Positions 22,060 to 31,188 of a stretch of 45,141 bases of DNA are shown in pieces. Position 1 is the stretch's first letter. Every line of letters begins with the position of its first letter. The notes below the pieces were generated by a model, which saw nothing but the letters and a program-made list of their open reading frames with translations, was not told the DNA's origin and did no database searches. Made by a program: the position numbers and the translations under genes. The stretch comes from a virus. Location: positions 1 to 45,141 of IMG/VR virus record IMGVR_UViG_3300045107_000301; one strand, 5' to 3'.

Positions 22060-23493
22060 TCAGGAGAAGGCCAGCTGGTCACACAGGACGAAGGAGGCCG
22101 CGTGCCGGGCACCGGCGTCCAGGATCTGGATGGCCCGCAGCCAGGTCTGGTCGTTCTGGAACGCCGTGTCGCCGACGTTGGTCGTGAGGAACTCCATCAC
22201 GCCGAAGCGGGCGATCACCCAGTCGGGAAAGTAGCCGAGCAGGGCGTAGGTGAAGGTGCTACCCGAGCCGCGGGTGCGGGTGTTCGACACCTGGCGGGTG
22301 CGGATGACCTTGGTGCCCGCCATCTCCATCGGCACGCCCATGCCGATGTCACGCGTGATGCTGAACAGGAACGGCCCCTTGCCATCGCCGGCCGTCACGC
22401 TGTCGGCGCGGCGGTTGGCGATGTTGTTGAACCAGTCCTTGCGCACGATCCAGGCCGTCGGCGCTTGCACCGCGTCGGGCAGTTGCGCTTCCATGTTCAT
22501 CACGTCCTCGGGCTGGAACGGATAGCCCGAGTTGCCGTCGGCGGGCGTGCCAACCGACGTGTACGCGAGCAGTTTGTCCTGGCCCGACACCCACGAGGTC
22601 GCGGTGTCGTAGTTGAGCAACCCCTTGATCTGGGTGCCGCCGGTGCCCTCCAGCATGGCCAGGTCGCTCTTGAGCGCCGCGACCCGGGCCATGTCCGTCC
22701 GCACCAACCCCTCGGCCGAGGGCGAGGCGTAGCGGAGGAGCTCGTTGTTGATCTTCGTGAGGATGCCGAGCTTCTTGCCTTGCAGGTCCAGGTTGCCCGT
22801 GGTCTGCGTGCTCTCGGTGATCACCCCCCCCTCACCGACCCAGTAGGCCGTCGAGCCGCCGGTGAGCTTCGGGAACTGCATGCGGGCGTTGGCCGGCAGG
22901 GCGACCTCGGTCGCGCCGGCCGAGGGGAACGCCTCCAGGTTGCGCTGCAGGTCGATCAGTTCGCCCAGGGTCGGGAAGCCCACGATCACGCCACCGGCCG
23001 CATCGCTGGTGGTGCCGAGGGCCTTGTTGTACGCCCCGCCGAGGCGCTTGCTGATCCAGCGAGCCTCCTCGGGGTCGTAGGAGCCGGCCATCGCCAGGCA
23101 CTTCTCGCGTACCTCGGCCGCCAGCTTGCGGCACTCCGGGGTGTGCTGGGGCATGTACTCGGTGGCGAACGGCACGAGCAGCGTGGCCCCGTCGCCGAAG
23201 GTCGGCGCGTAGCCGCCCTCGGTCCGGTACATCTGCGCCAACTGTCGGCCGACCTCGATCTCCTCCTTGCACTGCTCGGGCGAGAGGTAGCCCTTGCAGA
23301 GCGCCGCGGCGCGGAGGATGGAATAGCCGGCCGAGTCGCGGCCGACGGGGCCGGTCGTGACGAAGGGTGCCCGGCCGGTGCCCCAGGGGTACACCGGCTG
23401 CGAGAGGCCCTTTTCGAGGGCCTCGACGCGGGTGTTGATCTTGTCGATGGCCCCCAGGACCGCCTGGGTGGCGTCGTTCGGCTTCGCGCTCAT
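22060..23493 (-). CDS. HK97-fold major capsid protein
   Basis: 477 aa from the ATG at 23493 with CGAGGT upstream. The N-terminal 50 residues are a helical delta-like scaffold (AVLGAIDKINTRVEALEKGL). Later comes the HK97 core: GVIVGFPTLGELIDLQRNLE, the KLTGGSTAYWVGEGGVITES segment, the backbone helix and P-domain (KLGILTKINNELLRYASPSA, MARVAALKSDLAMLEGTG), then AWIVRKDWFNNIANRRA and the C-terminal strands LLGYFPDWVIARFGVMEF. An adjacent protease-scaffold fusion supports maturation cleavage of the N-terminus. Very confident as the capsid. Confidence 0.93.
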   Translation of the reverse strand: MSAKPNDATQAVLGAIDKINTRVEALEKGLSQPVYPWGTGRAPFVTTGPVGRDSAGYSILRAAALCKGYLSPEQCKEEIEVGRQLAQMYRTEGGYAPTFGDGATLLVPFATEYMPQHTPECRKLAAEVREKCLAMAGSYDPEEARWISKRLGGAYNKALGTTSDAAGGVIVGFPTLGELIDLQRNLEAFPSAGATEVALPANARMQFPKLTGGSTAYWVGEGGVITESTQTTGNLDLQGKKLGILTKINNELLRYASPSAEGLVRTDMARVAALKSDLAMLEGTGGTQIKGLLNYDTATSWVSGQDKLLAYTSVGTPADGNSGYPFQPEDVMNMEAQLPDAVQAPTAWIVRKDWFNNIANRRADSVTAGDGKGPFLFSITRDIGMGVPMEMAGTKVIRTRQVSNTRTRGSGSTFTYALLGYFPDWVIARFGVMEFLTTNVGDTAFQNDQTWLRAIQILDAGARHAASFVLCDQLAFS

Positions 23494-23504
23494 CGGTACC
23501 TCGC

Positions 23505-23723
23505 TCACCCGGCACGGGGCCGGAACTCGCCACACCATTCGGCCGCCGGCGTGACCACATGCAGGGCCAGCGGGCCGGTCGTCGTCGGTTTCAGCGTGCC
23601 GCCCGAGGGCGGGTAGCGCCGGCAGCGGCCCAAGCCGTCACCGACCCCGTCCCAGTAGCGGCACGTTTCGCAGGAGTCGGCCGGCGATGCGGGCGGACCC
23701 GCCGGCGTTTTCACCTTGGCCAT
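23505..23723 (-). CDS. small cysteine-rich zinc-binding-like protein
   Basis: 72 aa whose ATG overlaps the stop of the protease gene (23723-23725). Pattern C-E-T-C-R-Y-W-D near residue 18, G-R-C-R-R-Y-P-P-S near 30 and E-W-C-G-E-F near the C-terminus gives four Cys in the order expected for a small zinc or iron site. This type, CxxCxxW...C.R.P...WCGE, is frequent in phage and planctomycete genomes without a known role. It lies between protease and capsid in the head module. Confidence 0.72.
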   Translation of the reverse strand: MAKVKTPAGPPASPADSCETCRYWDGVGDGLGRCRRYPPSGGTLKPTTTGPLALHVVTPAAEWCGEFRPRAG

Positions 23724-25132
23724 CACTTGCCCCCGAGCCGCTCCAGTCGCTCCTGCAGCGGCTGAAGGGCCTTCTGGATCGCCGCCAGGTCGAGGCCCTT
23801 CATCTCGTCGCCCCTGGAGGGCAGCGTCCCGCCCTCGGTGTCGTCGGCCATGCCCATACCCTTGCACAGGCCGCGCAGGGCCTTGGCGTGCGTCCGAGAG
23901 GCCGTGCGGTGGGTGGACATCATCTTGCCGACGTAGCCGCCCATCTCGTCGAGGTGGTCGGCCGCATCGCTGACGACCTGCTCGGCCTTGCGCGTGAGCC
24001 CCTTGTGCCGGGCCTGCCAGCGGCGGTGCAGGGCCAGGCACTTGACCTTGAGCCTGCGCCGGCGCAGGGCCTTCTGGCCCTCCTCGTCGTCTTGCTCGTC
24101 GGGCTTTTCCTCACCCTCGCCGGCCTTCTCGGTGGGTTCGGCCTCGGGGAGCGGGGCGAGGTCGTCGGCATCGCCGTCCGGGTCGTCGGCCGAGGTGTCG
24201 TCTGACAGGGCGGGCAGGTCGGGGTACTCCTGAGCGAACAGGGCCGCGACCTCGCCGGCCTTCTCGCCGATGTCGGCCAGGATGCCGTCGAGGTGGTCCT
24301 TGACCTGCGGGTTCTCCTGCAGGTCGGACGCATCGCTGACCTGGTCGGCCCCTTGCATGAGCCACTCGTAGAGGCTGGTGAGGGCCTGCGCGCCGGGCGG
24401 CACCTTGGGCAGGTCGGCGTCCGGGTCGGGCGTGGTCGGCTCATCGAGGCCGGCGACCCCGGCAGCCATCGGGTCGTAAGCATCCTTGCGGGTGTACCCG
24501 CCGCGGACGACGGGCTTGCGCTTCGGCGGGGTGGCGGCCATGAGGAGCCTCTGGATTGGGAGACTGTACGGTCGGCCGCCCAGACCTTTCTGGACGGCGA
24601 TCACCAGGCAGTCCGGGTTGTCCGGGACGGTCAGGTGGCTGTACTCGACGAGCAGGCACCGCTCGATCCGGTGGCCACCCGTGCGGTTGGGCGTGGCCGC
24701 CTTCGGCAGGATGCCCACACTCACGCCGCGCAGGACGCCCGTCGCGACGAGGTGGAACGCCTCCTCGGCGACCCGGTTGCCCTGCGCGAAGTGAGTCGTG
24801 GCCACGAGGGCATCGCCGTCGAGCCGCGCGGTGTACGCCCCGTCCGGCGACTCGGCCTTGCCCACGGGCGTGCCGCGCGAGTGGTCGAGCAGGACCACGG
24901 GGTTCTTCTGGTGGTCGCCCAGGTCGATACCGCCGGCGATCACCACATCGCCCGAGCGGTCCACCGTGGGACAGGAAGCCCGCACGAGGGCGGTCATGCG
25001 GCCGGTGTCCGCCGTGACCTCGGGCGCGGCCGGCTGGTAGCCGATGAGGCCGCCGGGGCCGGGCAGAAGTTTCAGGCGCGGCGAGGGCCGTCGTCGCAGG
25101 CGGCCGAGCAGGCCGGACAGGTCAGTCGCCAC
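23723..25132 (-). CDS. prohead protease (S78-type) fused to scaffold-like region
   Basis: 469 aa from the GTG at 25132 with a GAGGAT site upstream. Residues 45-150 match HK97 gp4-like proteases: RSGDVVIAGGIDLGDHQKNP, with His84 in LLDHSRG and Ser138 in LRGVSVGIL as the catalytic pair, plus VAEEAFHLVATG. From about residue 215 the chain is helical and highly acidic (DDTSADDPDGDADDLAPLPE), then Lys/Arg-rich helices and a C-terminal helix (AAIQKALQPLQERLERLGG), as in protease-scaffold fusions. Protease cleaves itself and the capsid N-terminus during maturation. Confidence 0.87.
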   Translation of the reverse strand: MATDLSGLLGRLRRRPSPRLKLLPGPGGLIGYQPAAPEVTADTGRMTALVRASCPTVDRSGDVVIAGGIDLGDHQKNPVVLLDHSRGTPVGKAESPDGAYTARLDGDALVATTHFAQGNRVAEEAFHLVATGVLRGVSVGILPKAATPNRTGGHRIERCLLVEYSHLTVPDNPDCLVIAVQKGLGGRPYSLPIQRLLMAATPPKRKPVVRGGYTRKDAYDPMAAGVAGLDEPTTPDPDADLPKVPPGAQALTSLYEWLMQGADQVSDASDLQENPQVKDHLDGILADIGEKAGEVAALFAQEYPDLPALSDDTSADDPDGDADDLAPLPEAEPTEKAGEGEEKPDEQDDEEGQKALRRRRLKVKCLALHRRWQARHKGLTRKAEQVVSDAADHLDEMGGYVGKMMSTHRTASRTHAKALRGLCKGMGMADDTEGGTLPSRGDEMKGLDLAAIQKALQPLQERLERLGGK

Positions 25133-25256
25133 GGGTATCCTCGCTCTCGTCCTCTCGCTTGGAGTCGCCGCCGGCAGAAACCGGCGGATAAAACGCGAAC
25201 TCTTGCGAGTCGTCGGCGGCGAAGCGTTCCAGGTCTTTGGCGTCAAGTTGGCTCAT
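25122..25256 (-). CDS. 44-residue acidic protein between portal and protease genes
   Basis: The ATG at 25256 sits in an ATGA overlap with the portal stop, and the TGA at 25122-25124 overlaps the start of the protease gene. Sequence is acidic and short: MSQLDAKDLERFAADDSQEF, then aromatic residues and DSKREDESED. Coupling at both ends argues for real translation. It could act as a coupling leader or a small portal-associated protein. Confidence 0.6.
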   Translation of the reverse strand: MSQLDAKDLERFAADDSQEFAFYPPVSAGGDSKREDESEDTRGD

Positions 25257-28200
25257 ACCACCTGCTCCAGTTGAACGATGGTGCGGGTGGTGGTATGCCC
25301 TTGCGCATTGCGAAAGAGCACCTGCTTCACGCCGCGGACCTTTGATCCAAACTGCCCATTATCCGCCCGAGGATGCTTTGCCTCGTCGAAGGTGGCACCT
25401 TTTCGCCACCACCAGTCAAGCCCCTTGCGCGTTCGCTTTGCGGCCCGCGCCTCGGCTCGCTGTCGCCGCCGCTCCAATCGCTCGGGACTCTCGGGCGACT
25501 CGCCCGTGCCGGCGTCCGGGTCGTCCTCCAGGTGCTCCTCGCGCACGCCGATCAGGCTGGGCACCTCGGCCTTGGGCACGAGGTCGTGGTCCCCCGTGGC
25601 CGGGTCGTAGCGGACGTAGAGGTCGGGTGTGACCCGCTTGTACTGCGGCACCTCGGCCGGGTTGACGCGGTTCTGGCCCGCCACCGCTGCCCCCGTGTCC
25701 GTCCGAGCCGCGTTGGGGACATGCTCCACCGCTACTTGCACCGGGGCCTTGCTCTGCTCGAACAGCCTTGCCCGGCCGTCGGGGTCGTCGAGGCTTACCG
25801 GGTCGGCGTGGTACAACGCGTCGTCGATGAGCGAGGAGGACTCAGGCGGCACGTTGATCAGCGCCGTGCCGCGGCCCGCGAACGCTCGCACCTTGGGCAG
25901 CGCGTCGATGAGCGGCCCGATCTCCTGCCGCTGGGCGGGTGTGAGGGTCCGCAGGTCGAGGACGACCGTCTTGCCGGGTGCGGCCGGGTCAAGGGTCGCC
26001 GGCGGCGGCTTGATCGTCTCCAGCGCCTCGCCCGTCAACTTGCCCACGCCGTCGGGGTCGGTGACGCGGTGCGACTCGTGGGCCTGCCAGAGTTCGTGGA
26101 CGGGCAGGGTCGCGAGGTCGTCACGCAGGCGGCCGCGGTCAAGAGGCAGCGAGTCGAGGTCAAACCCCTCGTCGGCAAGCCGCAGCACGCGGGCGGCCCG
26201 GTCGCGGGGTTCGCCGTCGGACTCGATCGCCCGGGCCAGTGCGGCGCGGGCCGCCTTGCCGGCGGGCGAGTCGGCACCGGCCAGGTCGTCCACGTCGGCG
26301 GCCAGTTTCGTGGCCGCCTCGAAGGTACCCGTGAAGGTCTGGGCCTTGTGCTCCATCGCCTTGGCGGGCAGGTCGCCGGCGTTGCCGCTGTCGGCCATCT
26401 CCTGCAGTTTCGCGGTGGGCAGCGTGGCCAGGTCGCGGGCCGCGGCATCCTCGTCAAGGTCGAGCGTGCTCAGGTCCACGCCCTCGTCGGCGAGCTTGAA
26501 CGCCGTCTTGGCCCGGTCGGCCGGGGTGGTTCCACTCGCGACCGCGTTGCGGCAGGCGATGCGAACGGCCTTCTCCGCGTGGCCGTCCGCGTCGCCCATG
26601 ACCTCGGCGTTGTTCAGGAGTTCCGCCAGCTCCTTGGGCTTGTAGCCGTCCAGGTGGGCCGCCACCGCGTCGGGGCTGCCCAGGAAAGCCGTATCGTGGC
26701 CGCCGTCGATCAGGCCGGTGACCACGTCGTCGCCATCGCCACTGTCCGCACGAGCCTTGAGCGCGTCACGGACGGCACCGAGTTCCCAGGAGTCCTCGTC
26801 GGCCGCGTTGGCCTCGTGGACGTCGAGGAGTCGCTTGGCGGGCAGTTTGGCGAGCACGGCCGCCACCTGTTCGCGGTGCTCGCCAGTGAGGCCGGCCGCC
26901 GACAGGTCGGTGCGGCTCTCGATGTCGTCGGCCAGGGCCTTGGCCTGCTTGAGGCTGGCCTTGCCGGCGATCACGTCGGCCGCCCGCTTGCGATCCTCGG
27001 CCGACACCGCTTCCTCATCCTGGGGCTCGTCGTCGGGCTGGTCGCTGTCCTCGTCCTTGTCGCTGGCCGGCGTGCCACTCCCCGACCCGAACTGGCCATT
27101 GGCCGCTCGCGGGTGCTTGGCCTCATCAAACTCGCCGCCCTTGGCTCGCCACCGCCAGAGCCCCTTGTCGGCCGGGGTGCCCTGCCGCTCCTCGGCCAGG
27201 TCGGACAGCCCCTCGCCCAGCGCGTCGGCCTCGGGGGCCGTCTCGCCCGTCGTGGTGTCGTCGCCCGGCGTGGCCGCGGCGGGCGCTTGCTGGCCACCGG
27301 GCGGGCCGCCCTGCTTCGCCCCCGCGAAGGCATCGTCGCGGTCGTCGCCGAAGGGCGGGTCGCCTCGGAGGGCGCGGTACTCGCGGACCGTGAGCACGTT
27401 GCCGGCCGACAGGTCGGTCTTGAGCCGCGCCTCCAGCACGGCCGGGTCGTCGTGCCCTTTCGCCTGCAGCGTGACCGTCAGGTCCGTGCCGTACCAGCGG
27501 CCGAGCCAGTGGCCCAGGCTACCGCCAATCAGATCCAGTTCCGGTTGCACCGACAACTCGGTGGTCTGCTTCATGGCGGCGATGAACGCCGCGTAGGAGC
27601 CGGCCTCGGTGATACCTGCCGCGATGGGCGCCACCCCGTGCAAGGCGAGCACGTTGTCGCGAGCCTGACTGCGGCCGTTGACGTAGTCGAGTTCGGCCGG
27701 GCTGCGGCCCAATTGGTGCGGCGTGGCCCCCTGCACCACCAGCGTGCGGCCCAGGTGACCCTTCATCTCGTCGAGAGCACGTTGCAGTCGCGCCAGGTCG
27801 TCGGGGTCGGCCTTGAGCGTCGGGTCGAGGCCGAGCACGGTCCCGGGCCGCACCTCGTTGGTCATCGCGTGCCAGGTGGCCTCGTCCACCTGCTCGGCGA
27901 TGTCCACCAAGCGCGAGCCGGCCGCCAGCGGCGACAGGCCATCGCCGGGGAACAACGGGTGCGGCCAGCGGATCGGGCATACCCAGCGGGCGTCGATCAT
28001 GGCACCGGCCGCCGCGCTCACGCCGGCCGCGGCGGTGGCGGACAGGCCAAAAGTGGCGTACAGGCCCACGAGCGAGACGCGGTACGACCCCTCGGGGTAA
28101 GTCGGGCTGGGCGGCTGCGGCTGCGCCGACCCCGTAGGGATCACCCAGAGTTCGGCGGGCGAGCCGGCCGAATTGGGGACCGCCCAGACCAGGGCGGTGC

Positions 28201-28627
28201 CCGTCGTGTCGAGTTGCTGGATCAACTGGTAGCGGAACAGGCCGCCGTCGAAGCGCCACGATGGGCGGGTGAGCAGGCGCGCGGCCGGGTGCGACTCGGG
28301 CAGCACGTCCGTGACCGGCGTGTAGGCGTCCGGGTTGGCGGCGGCCTTGGTCTGGACGGCATCGCGAGCGGGTGCCTTGCGGCCGACGACCAGCGTGGCC
28401 TGCATGGCTTGCTTGGCCTTGGCGTGGACCGCGACGTAGGTCCACCCGGTCAGGTGGGTGGCCTCGTTGGCGTGGTCGCTCGTCCACCAGGCGAGGCCAC
28501 GGCCACCGAGGGCAGCCCGCAGGGAGCGGGTCGTCTCCGGTGGCTGCGCCGGTGCCGCGGGCGCGGGGGTGGATACGGCCCCCTTGCCACGCAGTGCCGC
28601 CCAGGCATTGACGAGCCGGTCCCACAC
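25253..28627 (-). CDS. portal protein with long repeat-rich C-terminal extension
   Basis: 1124 aa. Residues 1-440 are an HK97-like portal (AWWTSDHANEATHLTGWTYV, YVNGRSQARDNVLALHGVAP, AFIAAMKQTTELSVQPELDL, NVLTVREYRALRGDPPFG). The next 680 residues are not a normal portal: an Ala/Asp-rich helical region with repeated motifs of the form ADEGVDLSTLDLDED and ADEGFDLDSLPLDR, flanked by two copies of a W-R...F-D-E-A-K-H-P-R-A-x-N-G-Q-F-G motif at about residues 495-512 and 1080-1097. The H-P-R-x-x-x-G-x-F motif is common in phage head proteins carried into the host. The C-terminal part has RVTPDLYVRYDPATGDHDLV. It may be an injected or internal head protein. Confidence 0.85.
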   Translation of the reverse strand: MWDRLVNAWAALRGKGAVSTPAPAAPAQPPETTRSLRAALGGRGLAWWTSDHANEATHLTGWTYVAVHAKAKQAMQATLVVGRKAPARDAVQTKAAANPDAYTPVTDVLPESHPAARLLTRPSWRFDGGLFRYQLIQQLDTTGTALVWAVPNSAGSPAELWVIPTGSAQPQPPSPTYPEGSYRVSLVGLYATFGLSATAAAGVSAAAGAMIDARWVCPIRWPHPLFPGDGLSPLAAGSRLVDIAEQVDEATWHAMTNEVRPGTVLGLDPTLKADPDDLARLQRALDEMKGHLGRTLVVQGATPHQLGRSPAELDYVNGRSQARDNVLALHGVAPIAAGITEAGSYAAFIAAMKQTTELSVQPELDLIGGSLGHWLGRWYGTDLTVTLQAKGHDDPAVLEARLKTDLSAGNVLTVREYRALRGDPPFGDDRDDAFAGAKQGGPPGGQQAPAAATPGDDTTTGETAPEADALGEGLSDLAEERQGTPADKGLWRWRAKGGEFDEAKHPRAANGQFGSGSGTPASDKDEDSDQPDDEPQDEEAVSAEDRKRAADVIAGKASLKQAKALADDIESRTDLSAAGLTGEHREQVAAVLAKLPAKRLLDVHEANAADEDSWELGAVRDALKARADSGDGDDVVTGLIDGGHDTAFLGSPDAVAAHLDGYKPKELAELLNNAEVMGDADGHAEKAVRIACRNAVASGTTPADRAKTAFKLADEGVDLSTLDLDEDAAARDLATLPTAKLQEMADSGNAGDLPAKAMEHKAQTFTGTFEAATKLAADVDDLAGADSPAGKAARAALARAIESDGEPRDRAARVLRLADEGFDLDSLPLDRGRLRDDLATLPVHELWQAHESHRVTDPDGVGKLTGEALETIKPPPATLDPAAPGKTVVLDLRTLTPAQRQEIGPLIDALPKVRAFAGRGTALINVPPESSSLIDDALYHADPVSLDDPDGRARLFEQSKAPVQVAVEHVPNAARTDTGAAVAGQNRVNPAEVPQYKRVTPDLYVRYDPATGDHDLVPKAEVPSLIGVREEHLEDDPDAGTGESPESPERLERRRQRAEARAAKRTRKGLDWWWRKGATFDEAKHPRADNGQFGSKVRGVKQVLFRNAQGHTTTRTIVQLEQVV

Positions 28628-28643
28628 GCGCCGTCGCCCTCCG

Positions 28644-30188
28644 TCAGAGTTTCCAGGCCAGCTTCGGTCCGGCTGCTACGCCCGAGGCCGCCACGAGGGC
28701 CAGGGCACAGGCGTCGGCCCGGTCGTCGTGCATCCCCTTCGGTGCCCGCAGCGTGGCCCCCTCGATCGAGGCCAGTTGCGTCCACGTCGTCTGGTCGCGG
28801 AGTCGCAGCCGGCCGTCGCGGGCCGCCTCGGTCGCGGCCGTGTACAGGAGTGCCTTGCCCCGGGCGTTGGACAGCCAGCCAGGCCGTCCGTCGTGGCCGT
28901 CGAGGAGCCGGACTCGTCGGCCTGCCGCATCCGGCTCACTCAGGGCACCCAGCACGGCATGCCCGTGGTTGTTCCGCTCGACCAGCACACCCGCGCGGTT
29001 GTACCAGTCCGCCAGCGCCCGCACGCCCTCGGCGAACACCCGAGGCTCGAACCGACCCGCGAGCAAGGCCACCTGCTCGCCCGTACTCGCGTCGAGCACG
29101 CAGGCCGCCGACTCGTCGCTCGTCGGGTTACCTTCGGCCGGGTCCGCACCGATGACGTAGCCGCAGCCGCCAGCAGGTGCGGCCCACACGGTCAGGCCGG
29201 CCAGGGCTGGTCGCCGGGTTGCCACCTCGCGGCCGGCCGGTCCAGCAGTGACCAGCCACTCGTCCCCCAGGGGTGGCCGAATCTCCACGCAGCGGGCCAG
29301 CCACTCGGCCGGGATGCGCTTGTCCAGCGACCGGGGGGCCAGGGCCTCCTCGGCCGTGGCGGGGTACTGCTCGTACACCTCGTCGAGACTCCCCGTCCGG
29401 GTCAGGCTCTCGGTCGTGACCGCCGCGTACCACTCGGCCGTCCGGTCCGGTCGGGCATGCCAGGGGAGGAAGCAGTACCGCCATCCGTTCGCTCCGGACC
29501 GCGCCCCCAGGAACGTCCGCTTGAAGGCACTTTCGGGCCGGGCCTTGTCCGCCCGGCTGACGAGCAGGAGTCGGCCGCCCGCGTCCACGGTCGGCTTGAC
29601 GGAGCCCAGCAGGCGGTCGAGGTCAGGAATCAGGTCCGCCTCGTCCACGATCGCCAGGGCCGCCGTGTAAGAGTCGCCGCGGTTGGAGGGGAACGCCTTG
29701 GCCCGTGAGCCGTTGGGCAGCCGCCACTCCGTTGCCGCATCCTTCCTTCGCCGACCCGTCTCGGGTGGCCGCATCCACGCGGGCAGGCGGCCGTACATCC
29801 CCTTGAGTCGTTCGAGGAGCTCCTTGGCCTCGTCCTCGCGGAGCGAGAACAGCAGGACCGTCACACCATGCCGGGTCAGGAGCGTGTGCAGGGCCAGGGC
29901 CAGAGCCAGCCAGGAAAGGCCCAACTGCCGGGCCTTGAGCCAGATGCAGAGCCGCCCGGCCAGCGCCTCGGCCAGAGCGGCCCGCTGACCGTCCCAGAGG
30001 CGGAAAGGCACCCACTCGCCGGCCTCGTCCAGCACGCGGCAGTAGGCGTCCGCAAAGTAGGCCGGGTCGGCCTGACAGCGGGACCACTCGGCAGCCCGTC
30101 GAGCCGCCGCGGCGGCATCAGCCGTGGTCAGCCGGTCCAGTGTCCGGCCGAGGGCCTGCGCCTCCCGCAGCAGTTTCGCCGCCCCCAT
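28644..30188 (-). CDS. terL: terminase large subunit
   Basis: 514 aa. ATPase domain: a Walker A variant KARQLGLS (residues 85-92), Walker B LAIVDEAD (178-185) and a coupling motif near LLLVSRADKARPESAF. The nuclease domain has the acidic residues GADPAEGNPTSD (about 348), VERNNHGHA and HDDRADACALAL near the C-terminus. It drives DNA packaging through the portal. The start at 30188 overlaps the small subunit by 71 bases; no better downstream start is seen. Confidence 0.94.
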   Translation of the reverse strand: MGAAKLLREAQALGRTLDRLTTADAAAAARRAAEWSRCQADPAYFADAYCRVLDEAGEWVPFRLWDGQRAALAEALAGRLCIWLKARQLGLSWLALALALHTLLTRHGVTVLLFSLREDEAKELLERLKGMYGRLPAWMRPPETGRRRKDAATEWRLPNGSRAKAFPSNRGDSYTAALAIVDEADLIPDLDRLLGSVKPTVDAGGRLLLVSRADKARPESAFKRTFLGARSGANGWRYCFLPWHARPDRTAEWYAAVTTESLTRTGSLDEVYEQYPATAEEALAPRSLDKRIPAEWLARCVEIRPPLGDEWLVTAGPAGREVATRRPALAGLTVWAAPAGGCGYVIGADPAEGNPTSDESAACVLDASTGEQVALLAGRFEPRVFAEGVRALADWYNRAGVLVERNNHGHAVLGALSEPDAAGRRVRLLDGHDGRPGWLSNARGKALLYTAATEAARDGRLRLRDQTTWTQLASIEGATLRAPKGMHDDRADACALALVAASGVAAGPKLAWKL

Positions 30189-30630
30189 CGCCGGCCCCCG
30201 CCAGGGCTGCCACCCGCGCCGTCAACTCGGCCAGTTGCTGCTGGAGTGCCCGCAGGACCTCCTTGTCCGGTCCCCAGGTCGCTCGTCGCCTCCGCTCCAG
30301 CCACCACGTCGCCGCCTTCGTGTCGCCCGTCTTGGCGGCACTGTGCATGGGCTCGACGACTGCCTTTTCCGCCTCGGCCATCGCTCGACGGAAGTCGTCG
30401 TGGAAACCCCGCAAGCCGTCTGGGTCGGGATCGTCCGCGGAAAGGGCGGCCTCCATGTCGAACCATCGATAGATCGTTGTGCGGTCCACGCCGACCAGAG
30501 CGGCGGCACAGGTCACGGTGTTGCCCGTGCGGATCGCGTCCAGGAACTTCCCCCGCACGTCCGGCACCTTGGAGGGCGGCCCCCGTCGTTTGCGAGGGGC
30601 CGCCTTCGGCTTGGCCTTGCGTGCGGCCAT
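30118..30630 (-). CDS. terS: terminase small subunit
   Basis: 170 aa. A basic N-terminus (KAKPKAAPRKRRGPPSK) precedes a helix-turn-helix that recognises packaging DNA (GKFLDAIRTGNTVTCAAALV, GVDRTTIYRWFD), then a helical oligomerisation region (FRRAMAEAEKAVVEPMHSAA, LRALQQQLAELTARVAALAG). The last part is Gly/Pro rich. It is the first late gene: the region 30631-30706 before it contains GGGGGTGAGCA next to the start but no clear promoter. Confidence 0.88.
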   Translation of the reverse strand: MAARKAKPKAAPRKRRGPPSKVPDVRGKFLDAIRTGNTVTCAAALVGVDRTTIYRWFDMEAALSADDPDPDGLRGFHDDFRRAMAEAEKAVVEPMHSAAKTGDTKAATWWLERRRRATWGPDKEVLRALQQQLAELTARVAALAGAGDGGGETAAGGAGPRPDTGPADHG

Positions 30631-30706
30631 TGCTCACCCCCTGACTGGAGTTTTGCGGATCACGTTAGTGGGCATCAAGATGCGTCTGGCGGCCGCCAGA
30701 AATGAG

Positions 30707-30733
30707 CAAGGCCCCGGCAATGCCGGGGCCTTG
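30707..30733 (-). terminator. strong terminator-like hairpin between early and late genes
   Basis: CAAGGCCCCGGC (30707-30718) and GCCGGGGCCTTG (30722-30733) form a perfect 12-bp stem with loop AAT. It lies 34 bases beyond the last early gene's stop and about 75 bases before terS. It probably divides the early and late transcription units and could be a target of antitermination or a new late promoter downstream. Confidence 0.8.
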
Positions 30734-30766
30734 TAGGTGGGTGCGATCAGACCGAGCGGGGTTTAC

Positions 30767-31141
30767 TTACCCCGCACCTCCTTCCGACGATTTGCAGCGC
30801 CACCCAGCGAGACGCCTCAGACGCCGCACCGCGTCCAGCCTCGCCTCTCCGCAGTCCGCACACAGGCCGCCGCCGCAGTTGCATGCCGAGTCGTCGCAGC
30901 CGTCCTCGGCTCGTAGCAGGTCATAGACCGCGTCCTGCCAACGGGACAGAGTGGCCCGCAGTCGGCCGTGAACCGCGTCCAGATGTTCCGTCACCTCCTG
31001 GTGCATCTCGTACTGTGTTTTCAGGGTGGCCAGTTCGCCCTGCAGCCGCTCTGCCTCTTGCTGCCAGTGTTTCTGGCTCTCTTCGGCCTCCCGCGCTCGC
31101 CGCAGGAGGTCGGCATAGATGGGCGGTGTCTGCTCGCTCAC
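30767..31141 (-). CDS. coiled-coil protein with C-terminal cysteine cluster
   Basis: 124 aa from the GTG at 31141 (GAAGGAGAC upstream); longer frames are rejected. Residues 10-75 form a coiled coil (LLRRAREAEESQKHWQQEAE, LQGELATLKTQYEMHQEVTE), and the end holds a Cys cluster C-D-D-S-A-C-N-C-G-G-G-L-C-A-D-C-G, a likely zinc site. It is the last gene of the early operon and precedes the strong hairpin. Possible DNA-associated or transcription regulator; no family assigned. Confidence 0.7.
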   Translation of the reverse strand: MSEQTPPIYADLLRRAREAEESQKHWQQEAERLQGELATLKTQYEMHQEVTEHLDAVHGRLRATLSRWQDAVYDLLRAEDGCDDSACNCGGGLCADCGEARLDAVRRLRRLAGWRCKSSEGGAG

Positions 31142-31188
31142 GTCGTCTCCTTCGGCTGGTCCTGATGTGTCGGGCTGCCCGTGGGCAT

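Noticed and set aside
22006-23616. Plus-strand open frame of 536 codons opposite the capsid gene
   Set aside because: Antisense shadow with Arg/Gly/His-rich composition, while the capsid frame is recognisable.
25373-29155. Plus-strand open frame of 1260 codons opposite the portal gene
   Set aside because: Antisense shadow of the portal and terminase genes; no ribosome-binding site and unnatural composition (repeated GRG, RVG, Arg-rich).
30640-30700. Late promoter upstream of terS
   Set aside because: A TTGATG-like -35 exists on the minus strand but no matching -10 at 16-18 bases; if a phage sigma factor is used, the motif would be unknown.
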